64,000 bases of DNA from RPQJ01 sp035554635 (GCA_035554635.1 DATMIB010000262.1:14818-78817), one strand, 5' to 3'; counted from the first letter of the stretch, positions 42,297 to 51,380 are shown. Program-made: numbers and translations. The notes: generated from the letters alone by a model not told the origin.

Positions 42297-42845
42297 TCAG
42301 CCGCCGCTCCTGCAACCGGCGGCCCCGGGCTCGGTGCCGTCCGCGCACAAGGCCTTCAGCCGCGTGATCATCTTTTCCTGGATCTGCCGGAGGCCGGGCA
42401 CGACGTTTGCCATCTGCTGCTGCGTGACCTGCATCGACGACTGCATCACCGCCGGCATTTTTGCGATCACGGCCTTGCCCACTTCGGAGCGATAGAACTG
42501 CAGCATCCCCTGCACTTCGACCTCGGAGAAATTTGCCCGATAGATTTCCATCATTCGCGGCTCGAGCAGGCTCCAGGCCATTTCGCGCTTGAACAGTTCG
42601 AGCATCTCGGCCTGCGCGTCGTCCATGATCTGCCGTTGCACAGGCGTCACCTGCGTGTCGCCGAGTGCCTGCTGCATGCCGGCGCGCATGACGCCGTCGA
42701 GCTGGTCGTAGACGCTGCCGATCAGCTTCTCGGCCTCGGTCACCACGAGCAGTTCGCGGACGGAGGCGTCGCTCGCGGGTTCTGCCCAGGCCGTCGTTCC
42801 GCCTGCCAGACACAGGCAGAGTGCAAACAGGGTCGCGCGCTTCAA
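42297..42845 (-). CDS. DUF2059 domain exported protein
   Basis: A 182-residue protein with a signal peptide (MKRATLFALCLCLAGGTTAWA). The DUF2059 region is visible in QIMDDAQAEMLELFKREMAWSLLEPRMMEIYRANFSEVEVQGMLQFYRSEVGKAVIAKMP in pieces: the family pattern 'xLxxFYxSExGkaxxxkxP' is clear. Mostly alpha-helical, periplasmic, unknown function. The start is TTG at 42845, with AAGGAG six bases upstream, overlapping the stop of the DUF1801 gene, so the two are co-translated. Confidence 0.85.
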   Translation of the reverse strand: MKRATLFALCLCLAGGTTAWAEPASDASVRELLVVTEAEKLIGSVYDQLDGVMRAGMQQALGDTQVTPVQRQIMDDAQAEMLELFKREMAWSLLEPRMMEIYRANFSEVEVQGMLQFYRSEVGKAVIAKMPAVMQSSMQVTQQQMANVVPGLRQIQEKMITRLKALCADGTEPGAAGCRSGG

Positions 42846-43318
42846 GTTCTTCTCCTTCGCCCGGGCTGTCCACCGGGCAGTTGCTGCTTCATGTCGACGT
42901 AGGCGGCCGCGATCAGCTGCGCCAGCGCTTCGTCCGCGACCGGCAGCGCCGGCCCGAGCTTCACGTGACGCATGTATCGACCGGCGCCCTGCAGCAAGCG
43001 CGCCGGGTCGTCGAGCTCCGCTCCACGATAGAAGCCCACGTCGACGTGCCGCGTGAAGACGTCGACATAGGCGAATGCCGCAACGCCGACGCAGGCAGTC
43101 GGGTGGCGATCATGCAGCAACTCGCGCACGTCGTCACCGCAGCCGCGCATGACGTCGAACCAGCGCCGTGCGATCGCACCGAGGGCGTCCGGGCGCGCAC
43201 GCAGCCACGCGTCGATCGCCGGATCTCGCGCGAGTGCGCCGGGGAACTCGAACAACCGGCTCCTGCGAGCCCGCTCGTCGGCGGCCGATCGACCCGTCGG
43301 CGCGCGCGTCCTGCTCAT
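42842..43318 (-). CDS. DUF1801 domain protein
   Basis: A 158-residue soluble protein. DUF1801 hallmarks: FDVMRGCGDDVRELLHDRHPTACVG near residues 52-75 and VDVFTRHVDVGFYRGAELDDPARLLQGAGRYMRHVKL near 82-118. The fold is small alpha/beta; function unknown, although related YdhG-like proteins have been linked to iron or metal handling. The ATG at 43318 is preceded by GGAGGG. Its stop overlaps the TTG start of the DUF2059 gene. Confidence 0.8.
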   Translation of the reverse strand: MSRTRAPTGRSAADERARRSRLFEFPGALARDPAIDAWLRARPDALGAIARRWFDVMRGCGDDVRELLHDRHPTACVGVAAFAYVDVFTRHVDVGFYRGAELDDPARLLQGAGRYMRHVKLGPALPVADEALAQLIAAAYVDMKQQLPGGQPGRRRRT

Positions 43319-43341
43319 CTGTCCCTCCGGGACTTCGGGTC

Positions 43342-44139
43342 TCAGTGCCGTGCGCGGTTCTTCGTGGTGAGGAACCGCAGCACCGTCTCGTTGAACGCCT
43401 GTGTTGCACCGAGGTTGCTCAGGTGCGCGGCATCGAGCTCGACGAACTGCGCGCCCGCGATCCTTCCGGCGTATTCGCGCACGGCCGTCGAGGGCGGGGC
43501 CGGATCGTCGCGACCGGCCACGACCAGCAGCGGCCGGTCGATGCGTGCCAGCTCGGCCCGCACGTCGTAACCCGCGAGCGCCTCGCAACAGGCAGCGTAG
43601 CCCTCGACCGGCGTCGCGAGGAACGCGGCGCGGACGCGCTCGACGGCCTGTGGATCGTGTCGCCGGAACGCCGGCGTGAACCAGCGCTCGAGCGTCGGTT
43701 CGACCAGCGGTTCGAGGCCCGCCTCGCGGACCTTGGCGGCCCGCTCGAGCATCGCCTGCGACGGTCCGAGCCAGGGCACGGTGTTGCAGACCACGAAGCG
43801 CTCGAACCGCTCGGGCGCATGAGCGGCGAGCCAGAGGCCCGTCGCCCCGCCCATCGACAGGCCACAGAAACTCGCGACCTGGACCTGCAGGGCGTCGAGC
43901 AGTCCCAGCACGTCACGGGCCAGCAGTTCCATGTCGTACGGCCCTTTGGTCACGAACGAACCGCCGTGGCCGCGCGTGTCGTAACGCAAGAGGCGATACG
44001 ACTGCGTGAATGCCTCCACCTGCGGCGCCCACATGTCGAGCGTCGCGCCGAGCGAGTTCGACAGCACGAGGCACGGCGCGTCCTCCGCACCGTCGACCTG
44101 GACCCTGAACCGGCCGCCGTTGGCTTCGACAAACGTCAT
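43342..44139 (-). CDS. Alpha/beta hydrolase, 3-oxoadipate enol-lactonase-like
   Basis: A 265-residue alpha/beta hydrolase close to PcaD-type 3-oxoadipate enol-lactonases of the beta-ketoadipate pathway. Nucleophile elbow GLSMGG, catalytic Asp in VAGRDDPAPP and catalytic His in DAAHLSNLGATQAFN form the triad. RYDTRGHGGS and FVVCNTVPWLG also match. No other aromatic-degradation genes lie near, so the true substrate may differ. The ATG at 44139 is chosen; upstream in-frame codons extend into the gap before the DUF4286/DUF3667 gene. Confidence 0.82.
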   Translation of the reverse strand: MTFVEANGGRFRVQVDGAEDAPCLVLSNSLGATLDMWAPQVEAFTQSYRLLRYDTRGHGGSFVTKGPYDMELLARDVLGLLDALQVQVASFCGLSMGGATGLWLAAHAPERFERFVVCNTVPWLGPSQAMLERAAKVREAGLEPLVEPTLERWFTPAFRRHDPQAVERVRAAFLATPVEGYAACCEALAGYDVRAELARIDRPLLVVAGRDDPAPPSTAVREYAGRIAGAQFVELDAAHLSNLGATQAFNETVLRFLTTKNRARH

Positions 44140-44233
44140 GGGCTGCACCTCGGGTTGCGACGATGCTAGCGCCCGGGCGGCAGGCCCGTCACGGGGACCG
44201 GCGCTGACGGACGGTTCTTGCGATAATTGCAGC

Positions 44234-45721
44234 GTGCGGCACGACGACGACAACGACAGCGTCCTGTACGAAGTGAACCTCGAGGCGGACGCCGCGATCG
44301 AGGGCCCGTTCGACACCTGGCTGCGCGACCACGTCGCGGACATGCTGCAGCTCGAGGGCTTCCTCTCGGCCGAGATCCTCGTCGACACCGCGCCGCCCCC
44401 GGGTCGCGTGCGACGCAGCGTCCAGTACCGGTTGCGCGACCAGGCCGCGCTCGACGGTTACCTGCGCGAGCACGCGCCACAGATGCGTCAGCGTGGCATT
44501 GCCATGTTCGGCGATCGCTTCTCCGCCGACCGCCGCGTGCTCGCGCATCGCGAGGAGTTCATCCGTGGCCGCGTCTCGACCGAGAACTGCCTCAACTGCG
44601 GCGAGGTGCTGACGGGCCAGCATTGCTCGCACTGCGGCCAGCGCGCCAAGGTCCGCGTGCTCTCGCTGACCGGCCTGCTGCGCGACCTGTTCGGCGACCT
44701 GACCGAGTGGGACTCGCGGATCTGGCGCACGCTGCGGCCGCTCGCGTTCAAGCCCGGCCTGCTCACGGCCGAATACCTGCGCGGGCGGCGTACGCTGTAC
44801 ACACCGCCGTTCCGCATGTACCTCGTCCTGAGCGTCGTGTTCTTCCTTGCGACCTCGATCGTCGCGGACCCCGGCGGCGACATCCAGTTCGAGGTCGGTG
44901 ACGGCGGCGCGAACCTGCAGATCGGCGGCAACGCGGCCGGCACGGGCGCGGCGGGGTCGAACGCCACACCGGAAACGCCGACGCCGCGGTCGGCAGCGCC
45001 CGCAAGCAATGGCCCCGCAACCGGCACGCCCGCCCCGACGGCACCGCAGTTGTCGCCGGACCGGCAGCGGATCGTCGACGCGATCGTCAACCGGCTGCCC
45101 GAGAGGGACCGCGAACGGGCACGCGCCGAGCTTTCGCGCGAGCTCGGCGACCTCACGCCCGACCAGGTCGCGCCCGTGCAGCGCCTGGTCGACGATCCCT
45201 GTGGCGGCGACAACATACAACTCGAGATCGGCACGTTCGGCGACAGGTACGAGCCGAAGCTGCGCGATGCGTGCCGCAAGATCATGGCGGATTCCAAGAC
45301 GTTCGGCCGCGCGCTGTACGAGAACGTGCCGAAGATGATGTTCATCTTCCTGCCGCTGATCGCCGGCGTCATGTTCGTGCTGTACCTCGGCTCGGGCCGC
45401 TACTACGTCGAGCACCTGCTGTTCTTCGTGCACTACCACGCGTTCTTTTTCCTGGCAGGGTTCGTGGTCGTGCTGCTCGACCGTGTTGGGCGCGTGCTGG
45501 CCGACTCCGCGGCCGGCACGGTGGTGCGCTTCTTCGAAGGCGCACTGACGGTCGTGCTCGTCTTCTACCTGCCGTACTACCTGTACCGCGCCATGCGCAA
45601 CGTCTACGGCCAGGGCCGCGCCGTGACGCTCGTGAAGTACTCGATGCTCGGTGTCGGCTACGTGGTCTTCATGGCGCTCACGGTGATCGGCCTGCTCGCC
45701 TACACCGCGCTGACGCTCTGA
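44234..45721 (+). CDS. DUF4286-DUF3667 fusion membrane protein
   Basis: A 495-residue protein made of two parts. Residues about 8-105 look like DUF4286 (VLYEVNLEADAAIEGPFDTWLRDHVADML, QYRLRDQAALDGYLREHAPQMR). Then a zinc ribbon (CLNCGEVLTGQHCSHCGQ), the start of DUF3667, leads to TM helices (FRMYLVLSVVFFLATSI, MMFIFLPLIAGVMFVLYLGSG, FFFLAGFVVVLLD, LTVVLVFYLPYYLYRAM, VGYVVFMALTVIGLLAY). Between the first two helices is a low-complexity Ala/Gly/Thr/Pro linker and a helical region with Cys. I chose GTG 44234. Function of both domains is unknown; the fusion suggests a link. Confidence 0.75.
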   Translation: MRHDDDNDSVLYEVNLEADAAIEGPFDTWLRDHVADMLQLEGFLSAEILVDTAPPPGRVRRSVQYRLRDQAALDGYLREHAPQMRQRGIAMFGDRFSADRRVLAHREEFIRGRVSTENCLNCGEVLTGQHCSHCGQRAKVRVLSLTGLLRDLFGDLTEWDSRIWRTLRPLAFKPGLLTAEYLRGRRTLYTPPFRMYLVLSVVFFLATSIVADPGGDIQFEVGDGGANLQIGGNAAGTGAAGSNATPETPTPRSAAPASNGPATGTPAPTAPQLSPDRQRIVDAIVNRLPERDRERARAELSRELGDLTPDQVAPVQRLVDDPCGGDNIQLEIGTFGDRYEPKLRDACRKIMADSKTFGRALYENVPKMMFIFLPLIAGVMFVLYLGSGRYYVEHLLFFVHYHAFFFLAGFVVVLLDRVGRVLADSAAGTVVRFFEGALTVVLVFYLPYYLYRAMRNVYGQGRAVTLVKYSMLGVGYVVFMALTVIGLLAYTALTL

Positions 45722-45733
45722 GCGGACCGTCGC

Positions 45734-46903
45734 GTGGCCACCGCACGATCGATCCTGCACGTCGACATGGATGCGTTCTACGCGTCGGTCGAACAGCGCG
45801 ACCGGCCCGAGCTGCGCGGCCGGCCGGTCATCGTCGGTGGCGGCGACAACCGCGGCGTCGTCGCGGCGGCGAGCTACGAAGTGCGCACGTTCGGCGTGCA
45901 CTCGGCGATGCCCACGCGCGAGGCGCTGCGGCGCTGCCCGCACGCGATCGTCGTCCCACCGCGCATCGGCCATTACAGCGCCGTGTCGCAACAGATCTTC
46001 GCGGTGTTCCACGAGTTCACGCCGCTGGTGCAGGGGCTGTCGCTGGACGAGGCCTTCCTCGACGTGACGGCGAGCCTCGGCGCGCTCGGGTCCGCCGAGC
46101 ACATCGCGCGCGAGATCAAGCGGCGTATCCGCGACCGCACGCAGCTCACCGCCAGCGTCGGCGTCGCGCCGAACAAGCTCGTGGCGAAGATCGCCTCCGA
46201 CCTGCGCAAGCCCGACGGGCTGGTGGTCGTGGCGCCCGACGGCGTCCGCGCGCTGCTCGATCCGCTGCCGGTGCGCAAGCTGTTCGGGCTGGGCCCGAAG
46301 ACCGCGCCCAAGGTCGAGGAACTCGGCATCCACACGCTCGGCGAACTGCACCGGGCCTCGCCGTCGCGGTTGCGGCCGATCTTCGGTCGCTACACCGAGC
46401 GCGTGCAGCAACGTGCGGCGGGCATCGACGACCGGCCGGTGATCCCGGACGCCGACGAGAAGCAGATCAGCGCCGAAGAGACGTTCGACCGCGACATGGC
46501 CGACCGCGCGTGGTTGCGGGCGGAGGTGCACCGACTGGCCGACAAGGCGTGCTCGCGGTTGCGGGCACGCAAGCTCGCGGGTGGCTGCGTGACGGTCAAG
46601 ATCCGGCGTGGCGACTTCACCACCTACACGCGCCAGCGGGCGTTCGAGCCGCGCACACAGGAGACACGCGTCGTCGCGCGCATCGCCACGGAACTGCTCG
46701 ACGCCTGGTACGCGACGCAGCCACGCGCCGCGCTGCGCCTGCTCGGGGTCGGCGTGAGCGACCTGGCCGAGCAGGTGCAGGCCGACCTCTTCGCCGCACC
46801 CGAATCGACGCGCAACCGCCAGCTCGACGCCGCGGTGGACGAGATCCGGCAGAAGTTCGGTGCCGTGGCGCTGAAGCCGGCCAGCGCGATCCGGAAGGAC
46901 TGA
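45734..46903 (+). CDS. dinB: DNA polymerase IV (Y-family) DinB
   Basis: Translesion DNA polymerase used in mutagenesis and damage tolerance. The 389-residue product has HVDMDAFYASVEQRDRPEL (first catalytic Asp), SYEVRTFGVHSAMPTREALRRCP, the SLDEAFLDVT motif (second Asp and Glu) and SVGVAPNKLVAKIASDLRKPDG. A little-finger domain follows. The C-terminus (QVQADLF) could act as a beta-clamp-binding motif. GTG at 45734 is the start; no LexA-type operator is seen upstream. A repeat element follows five bases after the stop. Confidence 0.95.
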   Translation: MATARSILHVDMDAFYASVEQRDRPELRGRPVIVGGGDNRGVVAAASYEVRTFGVHSAMPTREALRRCPHAIVVPPRIGHYSAVSQQIFAVFHEFTPLVQGLSLDEAFLDVTASLGALGSAEHIAREIKRRIRDRTQLTASVGVAPNKLVAKIASDLRKPDGLVVVAPDGVRALLDPLPVRKLFGLGPKTAPKVEELGIHTLGELHRASPSRLRPIFGRYTERVQQRAAGIDDRPVIPDADEKQISAEETFDRDMADRAWLRAEVHRLADKACSRLRARKLAGGCVTVKIRRGDFTTYTRQRAFEPRTQETRVVARIATELLDAWYATQPRAALRLLGVGVSDLAEQVQADLFAAPESTRNRQLDAAVDEIRQKFGAVALKPASAIRKD

Positions 46904-46907
46904 GGCG

Positions 46908-47043
46908 GGAAGAGTCCAGAGTTTAGAGTCCAGGGTTCAGTCGGAGCCCGGAGCCCTCACCCGCGCGTTGCGCGACCTCTCCCGCGCGCGGGAGAGGTGG
47001 AGCGCCTCCGACTGGACTCTAGACTCTATACTCTGCACTCCTT
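46908..47043. repeat. Long palindromic intergenic repeat, copy C
   Basis: Starts with GGAAGAGTCCAGAGTTTAGAGTCC and ends with GGACTCTAGACTCTATACTC, inverted copies of one another. The return arm contains GGAGCGCCTCCGAC, the reverse complement of the GTCGGAGGCGC core in copies A, B and D. Inside is an extra perfect palindrome at 46975-46998 (ACCTCTCCCGCG followed by its inverse complement), similar to CCTCTCCCGCG...GGGAGAGG repeats seen in other GC-rich genomes. It fills the gap between dinB and the ExeA-like gene. Confidence 0.82.
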
Positions 47044-47058
47044 GGCTCCCTCCCTGCC

Positions 47059-48744
47059 ATGTACACGAGCTTTTTCGGCCTCCAGGAAAAACCGTTCGCG
47101 ATCACGCCGGACCCTCGCTACCTCTACCTGAGCGAGCGGCATGCGGAGGCGCTCGCGCACCTGCTTTACGGCATCAACGAGGCCGGCGGCTTCATCCAGC
47201 TCACCGGCGAGGTCGGTACCGGCAAGACCACGGTGATCCGCAGCCTGCTCGAGCAACTGCCCGGCAACGCCGAAGTCGCGCTGATCCTGAACCCCCGCGT
47301 GACGCCGGCGGAGTTCCTGCTGACGATCTGCGAGGAACTGCACCTGCAGGTGCCGGAGCACGGCCGCGACAGCACCAAGGCGCTCATGGACCTGCTCGGG
47401 CATTACCTGCTCGATGCGCACGCGCGTGGCCGGCGCGTCGTGCTGATCGTGGACGAGGCGCAGAACCTGAGCCCGCAGACGCTCGAGCAGGTGCGGCTGC
47501 TGACGAACCTCGAAACCGCGACGACCAAGCTGCTGCAGATCATCCTGATCGGGCAGGAAGAGCTCCGGGCGTTGCTCGAGCAGCCCGAGCTGCGCCAGCT
47601 CGCCCAGCGCATCACTGGCCGCTATCACCTGAGCCCGCTGTCGCAGGACGAATCGGCCGGGTACGTGAAGCATCGCATGCGTGTCGCAGGCGCGACGGCC
47701 GAGGCGTTCACGCCCGGCGCCCTCAAGGAAGTGCATCGCCTGAGCGGCGGCATCCCGCGCGTGATCAACGTCGTGTGCGACCGCGCGCTGCTGGGTGCTT
47801 TCACGCGGGAGGACCACCGCGTCGGCCCGGGGTATGTGCGGCAGGCGGCGTCCGAAGTCTATGGCCGCCCCGTGCCCGCGCCGTGGTTGCGTTGGGCCAC
47901 GGTCGGCGCCGTGGCCGGAGCGCTTGCGCTGGTCGCGGTCGGCGCATGGCTCTGGTTCGCCGGACGTACGTTCGCGCCACCGGCGACCGCGCCGGCACCG
48001 GTCGCGTCGACGGCGGGGGCAGCCGCTGCCGCGCCAGGAACGACCGCCCCGACTGCGGCCGCCACCACGGCCTCGGACACAAGAGTCGAGCCGCCACGAC
48101 CCACGCTCGAGACGCTGCTGGCAGAGAACGGGGCCGACACGAGCACCGAGGCGGCGCTCGGCAGGCTGTTCACGCGCTGGAACCTCACCTACGCGGCGAA
48201 CCGCGGCCGCGGTTGCGACCAGGCTGTCGCCCAGGGGCTCGAGTGCCTGTTCCAGAAGGGTTCGTGGGCACAGCTGCGCACGCTGAATCGCCCGGCCATC
48301 CTCACGCTGACCGACGACCTGGGCGCCCCGCACCAAGTCCTGCTGGTCGGGCTCGACGACGAGGCCGCGACGATCGAGCTCGGCGGCGTGACCCATGAGC
48401 TGCCGATCGCGGCGGTCTCGCGTTACTGGTTCGGCGACTTCCTGCTGTTGTGGCGGCCGCCGCTCGCGGTCGCGAAGTCGCTCGCGCCCGGCATGCGCGG
48501 CGCCGAGGTGAAGTGGCTGCGCGAGAACCTGCGCACCGCACAGGGCTTGCCGCAGCTCGCCGCCACGAGCGACGTGTACGACGAAGACCTCACGCGGCTG
48601 GTGCAGGACTTCCAGCGCCAGCACCGGCTCAATGCCGACGGCGTCGCCGGCGTGCAGACGCAGATCGTGCTCGACACGGTGCTCAACCCGGCGGATTCGC
48701 CAACGCTGGGCGAAGCGGCCGTCGCGGCGCGCGTCGGAGGCTGA
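47059..48744 (+). CDS. ExeA/GspA-like AAA ATPase with C39-like and peptidoglycan-binding domains
   Basis: A 561-residue inner-membrane ATPase. Residues 1-270 form an ExeA-type AAA domain: MYTSFFGLQEKPFAITPDPR start, Walker A GEVGTGKT (50-57), Walker B VVLIVDEAQNLSP. One TM helix (about residues 277-300) leads to an Ala/Thr linker, then a C39-like region (RGCDQAVAQGLECLFQKGSW, HQVLLVGLDD) and a peptidoglycan-binding domain (GAEVKWLRENLRTAQGL, FQRQHRLNADGVAGVQT). GspA-GspB of type II secretion have this layout and help assemble the secretin through the wall. gspB-like gene follows at once; no other secretion genes are in the window. Confidence 0.88.
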   Translation: MYTSFFGLQEKPFAITPDPRYLYLSERHAEALAHLLYGINEAGGFIQLTGEVGTGKTTVIRSLLEQLPGNAEVALILNPRVTPAEFLLTICEELHLQVPEHGRDSTKALMDLLGHYLLDAHARGRRVVLIVDEAQNLSPQTLEQVRLLTNLETATTKLLQIILIGQEELRALLEQPELRQLAQRITGRYHLSPLSQDESAGYVKHRMRVAGATAEAFTPGALKEVHRLSGGIPRVINVVCDRALLGAFTREDHRVGPGYVRQAASEVYGRPVPAPWLRWATVGAVAGALALVAVGAWLWFAGRTFAPPATAPAPVASTAGAAAAAPGTTAPTAAATTASDTRVEPPRPTLETLLAENGADTSTEAALGRLFTRWNLTYAANRGRGCDQAVAQGLECLFQKGSWAQLRTLNRPAILTLTDDLGAPHQVLLVGLDDEAATIELGGVTHELPIAAVSRYWFGDFLLLWRPPLAVAKSLAPGMRGAEVKWLRENLRTAQGLPQLAATSDVYDEDLTRLVQDFQRQHRLNADGVAGVQTQIVLDTVLNPADSPTLGEAAVAARVGG

Positions 48745-48746
48745 GC

Positions 48747-49547
48747 ATGTCGTTCATCCTCGACGCGCTGCGCAAGTCGGAGCACCAGCGCCAGCGCACC
48801 ACGGGCCCGGGCCTCGCCGAAGTGCCGGTCGCGCGCGCCCGCACCAGGTCCAACGTCTGGGCCACGGCCGCCATCGCGTTGCTGGTCGTGAACCTGGTCG
48901 CAGTCGGCGTGCTGTTGCTGCGCCGGGCCGGGCAGGAAGCACCCGCACCGGCGGCCGCCGCTGCACCGGCAGACGAAACTCCGGTCGCGACCACCGGGAC
49001 TGCGACGACGCCGGTGCTCGCGCCGGCCAGCCCGACGCTCGACGCGCCGGCACGTGCGGCCTCACCGCCGCCGCCGCGGCCCGCGGTGCGCAACGAACCC
49101 GGGCGCAACCCGCTCGCCGCGGAAGTCGGCCAGGCCGTGCCCGGGGTCGAGCCGACGCTCGCCGCCGGCGCCGCCTCAGTGCCTGCCGGCCCGGCGGTCG
49201 TGTCGCGACAGGCCGCCGCCCCGCAACGCGGCACGGTGACCTACGCACCGATCCCCGAGGCAGCCGACCTGCCGTACACGCCTCCGGCTCAGGCCGCGGC
49301 GGCACAGCCCGCGCGCACGCCGGCGGGCCTGCCCTCGGCCGACGAGATGGTCGCCCGGGGCGTGCCGGAACTGCATCTCGACCTGCACGTGTATGCCAAC
49401 GTGCCGCAACAGCGCTTCATCTTCGTCAACTCACGCAAGTACCGCGAGGGCGACACGCTGCAGGAAGGACCCGTCGTCGAACAGATCACCCAGGATGGTG
49501 CCGTACTGAGTTTCCGGGGCAGCCGCTTCCGGCTGTCCCACGACTGA
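48747..49547 (+). CDS. GspB-like general secretion pathway protein
   Basis: A 266-residue inner-membrane protein. The N-terminus MSFILDALRKSEHQRQ is diagnostic for GspB/ExeB. A TM helix (WATAAIALLVVNLVAVGVLLL, about residues 37-57) is followed by a long Ala/Pro-rich periplasmic linker and a small conserved C-terminal domain (ELHLDLHVYANVPQQRFIFVNSRKYREGDTLQEGPVVEQI). Known GspB partners the ExeA/GspA ATPase, encoded here two bases upstream. The ATG at 48747 is chosen by this conserved start. The pair may serve a secretin-based system encoded elsewhere. Confidence 0.9.
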   Translation: MSFILDALRKSEHQRQRTTGPGLAEVPVARARTRSNVWATAAIALLVVNLVAVGVLLLRRAGQEAPAPAAAAAPADETPVATTGTATTPVLAPASPTLDAPARAASPPPPRPAVRNEPGRNPLAAEVGQAVPGVEPTLAAGAASVPAGPAVVSRQAAAPQRGTVTYAPIPEAADLPYTPPAQAAAAQPARTPAGLPSADEMVARGVPELHLDLHVYANVPQQRFIFVNSRKYREGDTLQEGPVVEQITQDGAVLSFRGSRFRLSHD

Positions 49548-49568
49548 ACCGAGGGGAGTCGGTCGGCG

Positions 49569-51380
49569 GTGAATGCAGCATCGGTGACGGTCGGTGCCCT
49601 CGACGGGCTGCGGCTCAATTTCGCGCTCCAGGCGGGGCTGTTGCGGCTGCTTTCGCGCCAGGAGCACCTCAACAAGATCAACGTCTTCCCGGTGCCCGAC
49701 GGTGACACCGGCACCAACCTCGCGTTGACCGCACGTGCCGTGCTCGAGGCGTTGCGCCGCTGGCCCGACTCGCACGCGGGCAAGACGCTCACACGCGTGG
49801 CCGACGCGGCGCTCGACGGCGCACGCGGCAATTCCGGTGCGATCCTCGCGCAGTTCTTCCTCGGTCTCGGCGACAAGCTCGGGCATCTGCACGCCGTCGA
49901 CACGGACGCCTTCGTCGCCGGAGTCGACGGCGGCGCGGTCTATGCACGTGAGAGCCTGAGCGAGCCGCGCGAAGGGACGATCCTGACCGTGCTGACCGAC
50001 TTCGCGCACGCCCTGCAGCGCGCCGGTCGCGAGGGCCCCGACGATTTCCGCGCGCTGTTCGCCCGCGGCGTGAAGGCCGCGCAGGCCTCGCTCGAACGGA
50101 CGCAGTTCCAGCTCGAGGCGCTGCGCCGTGCGAACGTGGTCGACGCGGGCGCGCAGGGGTTCGTCGAGCTGGTCACGGGCGTGCTCGACTACCTCGACAG
50201 CGGACGCCGCGAGGCGCCGGCCGGAGCGGACCAGGTGGCGATCGACGATGCCTCGGTCGAGCCGGCCGCCGGGACCGAGCAGGACCTCGAATACCGCTAC
50301 TGCACCGAATGCGTCGTGAGCGGCGAACAGGTCGATCGCCGCCACCTGCGCGAGGAGTTGTCCGCACTCGGCGGCAGCCTCGTCATCGCGGGGCTGCAGC
50401 GCAAGGTCCGCGTGCACATCCACGTCGACGACCCGGCGGCGGTGTTCGAGGTGGCCGCGCGGTTCGGCACCGTCTCGGGTGAAAAGGCCGACGACATGCA
50501 GCGCCAGCAGCACTCGGCGCATGTCCGGAGCCAGCGCGTCGCGATCGTGGTCGACTCGGCCGCGGACATTCCCGAGGATACGATGGACCGGCTCGGCATC
50601 CACATGGTGCCGGTGCGCGTGCACTTCGGTGAACAAAGCTACCTCGACAAGGTCGGCCTCGGCTCCGAGGAGTTCTTTGCGCGTCTCGAACGCGGAGAGG
50701 GGCCGCCGAAGACCTCGCAACCGCCCCCGGGCGATTTCCGCCGTCAGTTCGAGTTCCTCGGCTCGCATTTCGACGCCGTCGTCTCGATCAACCTGACGAG
50801 TCGTGCGAGCGGCACCTGTGCCGCGGCCGAGACCGCCGCGTCGCGCTCGGGCACGCACGGCAAGGTCACGGTGATCGACAGTCGCAACGCCTCGCTCGGC
50901 CAGGGGCTGCTCGCGATCTACGCCGCCGAACGCGCCGCCGACGGCGACGACGCTGCGACGGTCATCGCCGCGACGCGCGCGATGATTCCGCGCACGCACA
51001 CGTTCGGGGTACCCGGCTCGCTCGAATACGCGGTGCGCGGCGGGCGTGTGCCCCGCTGGGTCAAGCGCGTCGCCGACGCACTGCGCCTGATGCCCGTGCT
51101 GCACGCCGCGCCTGACGGCCGCGTGACCACGTGCGGCGTGCTTTTCGGTCGTGGCGACCTGACGGGCAAGTTTGCGCGCTTCGTGAAGCGACGCATGCGG
51201 ACGCAAGCGCGCTACCGCGTGCTCGTCGGCCACGCGAACTGCGTCAATGAAGGGCAATGGCTGCTCGAGATGCTGCGCGGGCCCCACGTCGAATCCGCAC
51301 GCCTGATCCCGCTCGGCACCGCGCTCGGGGCCCACGGGGGGCCGGGCATGCTGGTGGCCGCGTTCCAGGAAACATCCTGA
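49569..51380 (+). CDS. Fused DAK2-DegV protein, probable single-chain fatty acid kinase
   Basis: A 603-residue cytoplasmic protein. Residues 1-200 are a DAK2/DhaL-type kinase domain with the Mg/ATP motif FPVPDGDTGTN (Asp44, Asp46) and GARGNSGAILAQFF. Residues about 235-310 match the FakA middle domain (YRYCTECVVSGEQVDRRHLREELSALGGSLVIAGL, KVRVHIHVDDP). From about residue 322 a DegV domain follows (RVAIVVDSAADIPEDTMDRLGIHMVPVRV, SINLTSRASGTCAAA), as in lipid-binding FakB. In Firmicutes FakA and FakB are separate; here they are one chain. Start GTG at 49569, with GAGGGGAG upstream. Confidence 0.85.
   Translation: MNAASVTVGALDGLRLNFALQAGLLRLLSRQEHLNKINVFPVPDGDTGTNLALTARAVLEALRRWPDSHAGKTLTRVADAALDGARGNSGAILAQFFLGLGDKLGHLHAVDTDAFVAGVDGGAVYARESLSEPREGTILTVLTDFAHALQRAGREGPDDFRALFARGVKAAQASLERTQFQLEALRRANVVDAGAQGFVELVTGVLDYLDSGRREAPAGADQVAIDDASVEPAAGTEQDLEYRYCTECVVSGEQVDRRHLREELSALGGSLVIAGLQRKVRVHIHVDDPAAVFEVAARFGTVSGEKADDMQRQQHSAHVRSQRVAIVVDSAADIPEDTMDRLGIHMVPVRVHFGEQSYLDKVGLGSEEFFARLERGEGPPKTSQPPPGDFRRQFEFLGSHFDAVVSINLTSRASGTCAAAETAASRSGTHGKVTVIDSRNASLGQGLLAIYAAERAADGDDAATVIAATRAMIPRTHTFGVPGSLEYAVRGGRVPRWVKRVADALRLMPVLHAAPDGRVTTCGVLFGRGDLTGKFARFVKRRMRTQARYRVLVGHANCVNEGQWLLEMLRGPHVESARLIPLGTALGAHGGPGMLVAAFQETS

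Noticed and set aside
45722..45733. LexA-type SOS box upstream of dinB.
   Set aside because: The gap between the preceding stop and dinB is only about 12 bases and has no CTG-N10-CAG pattern.
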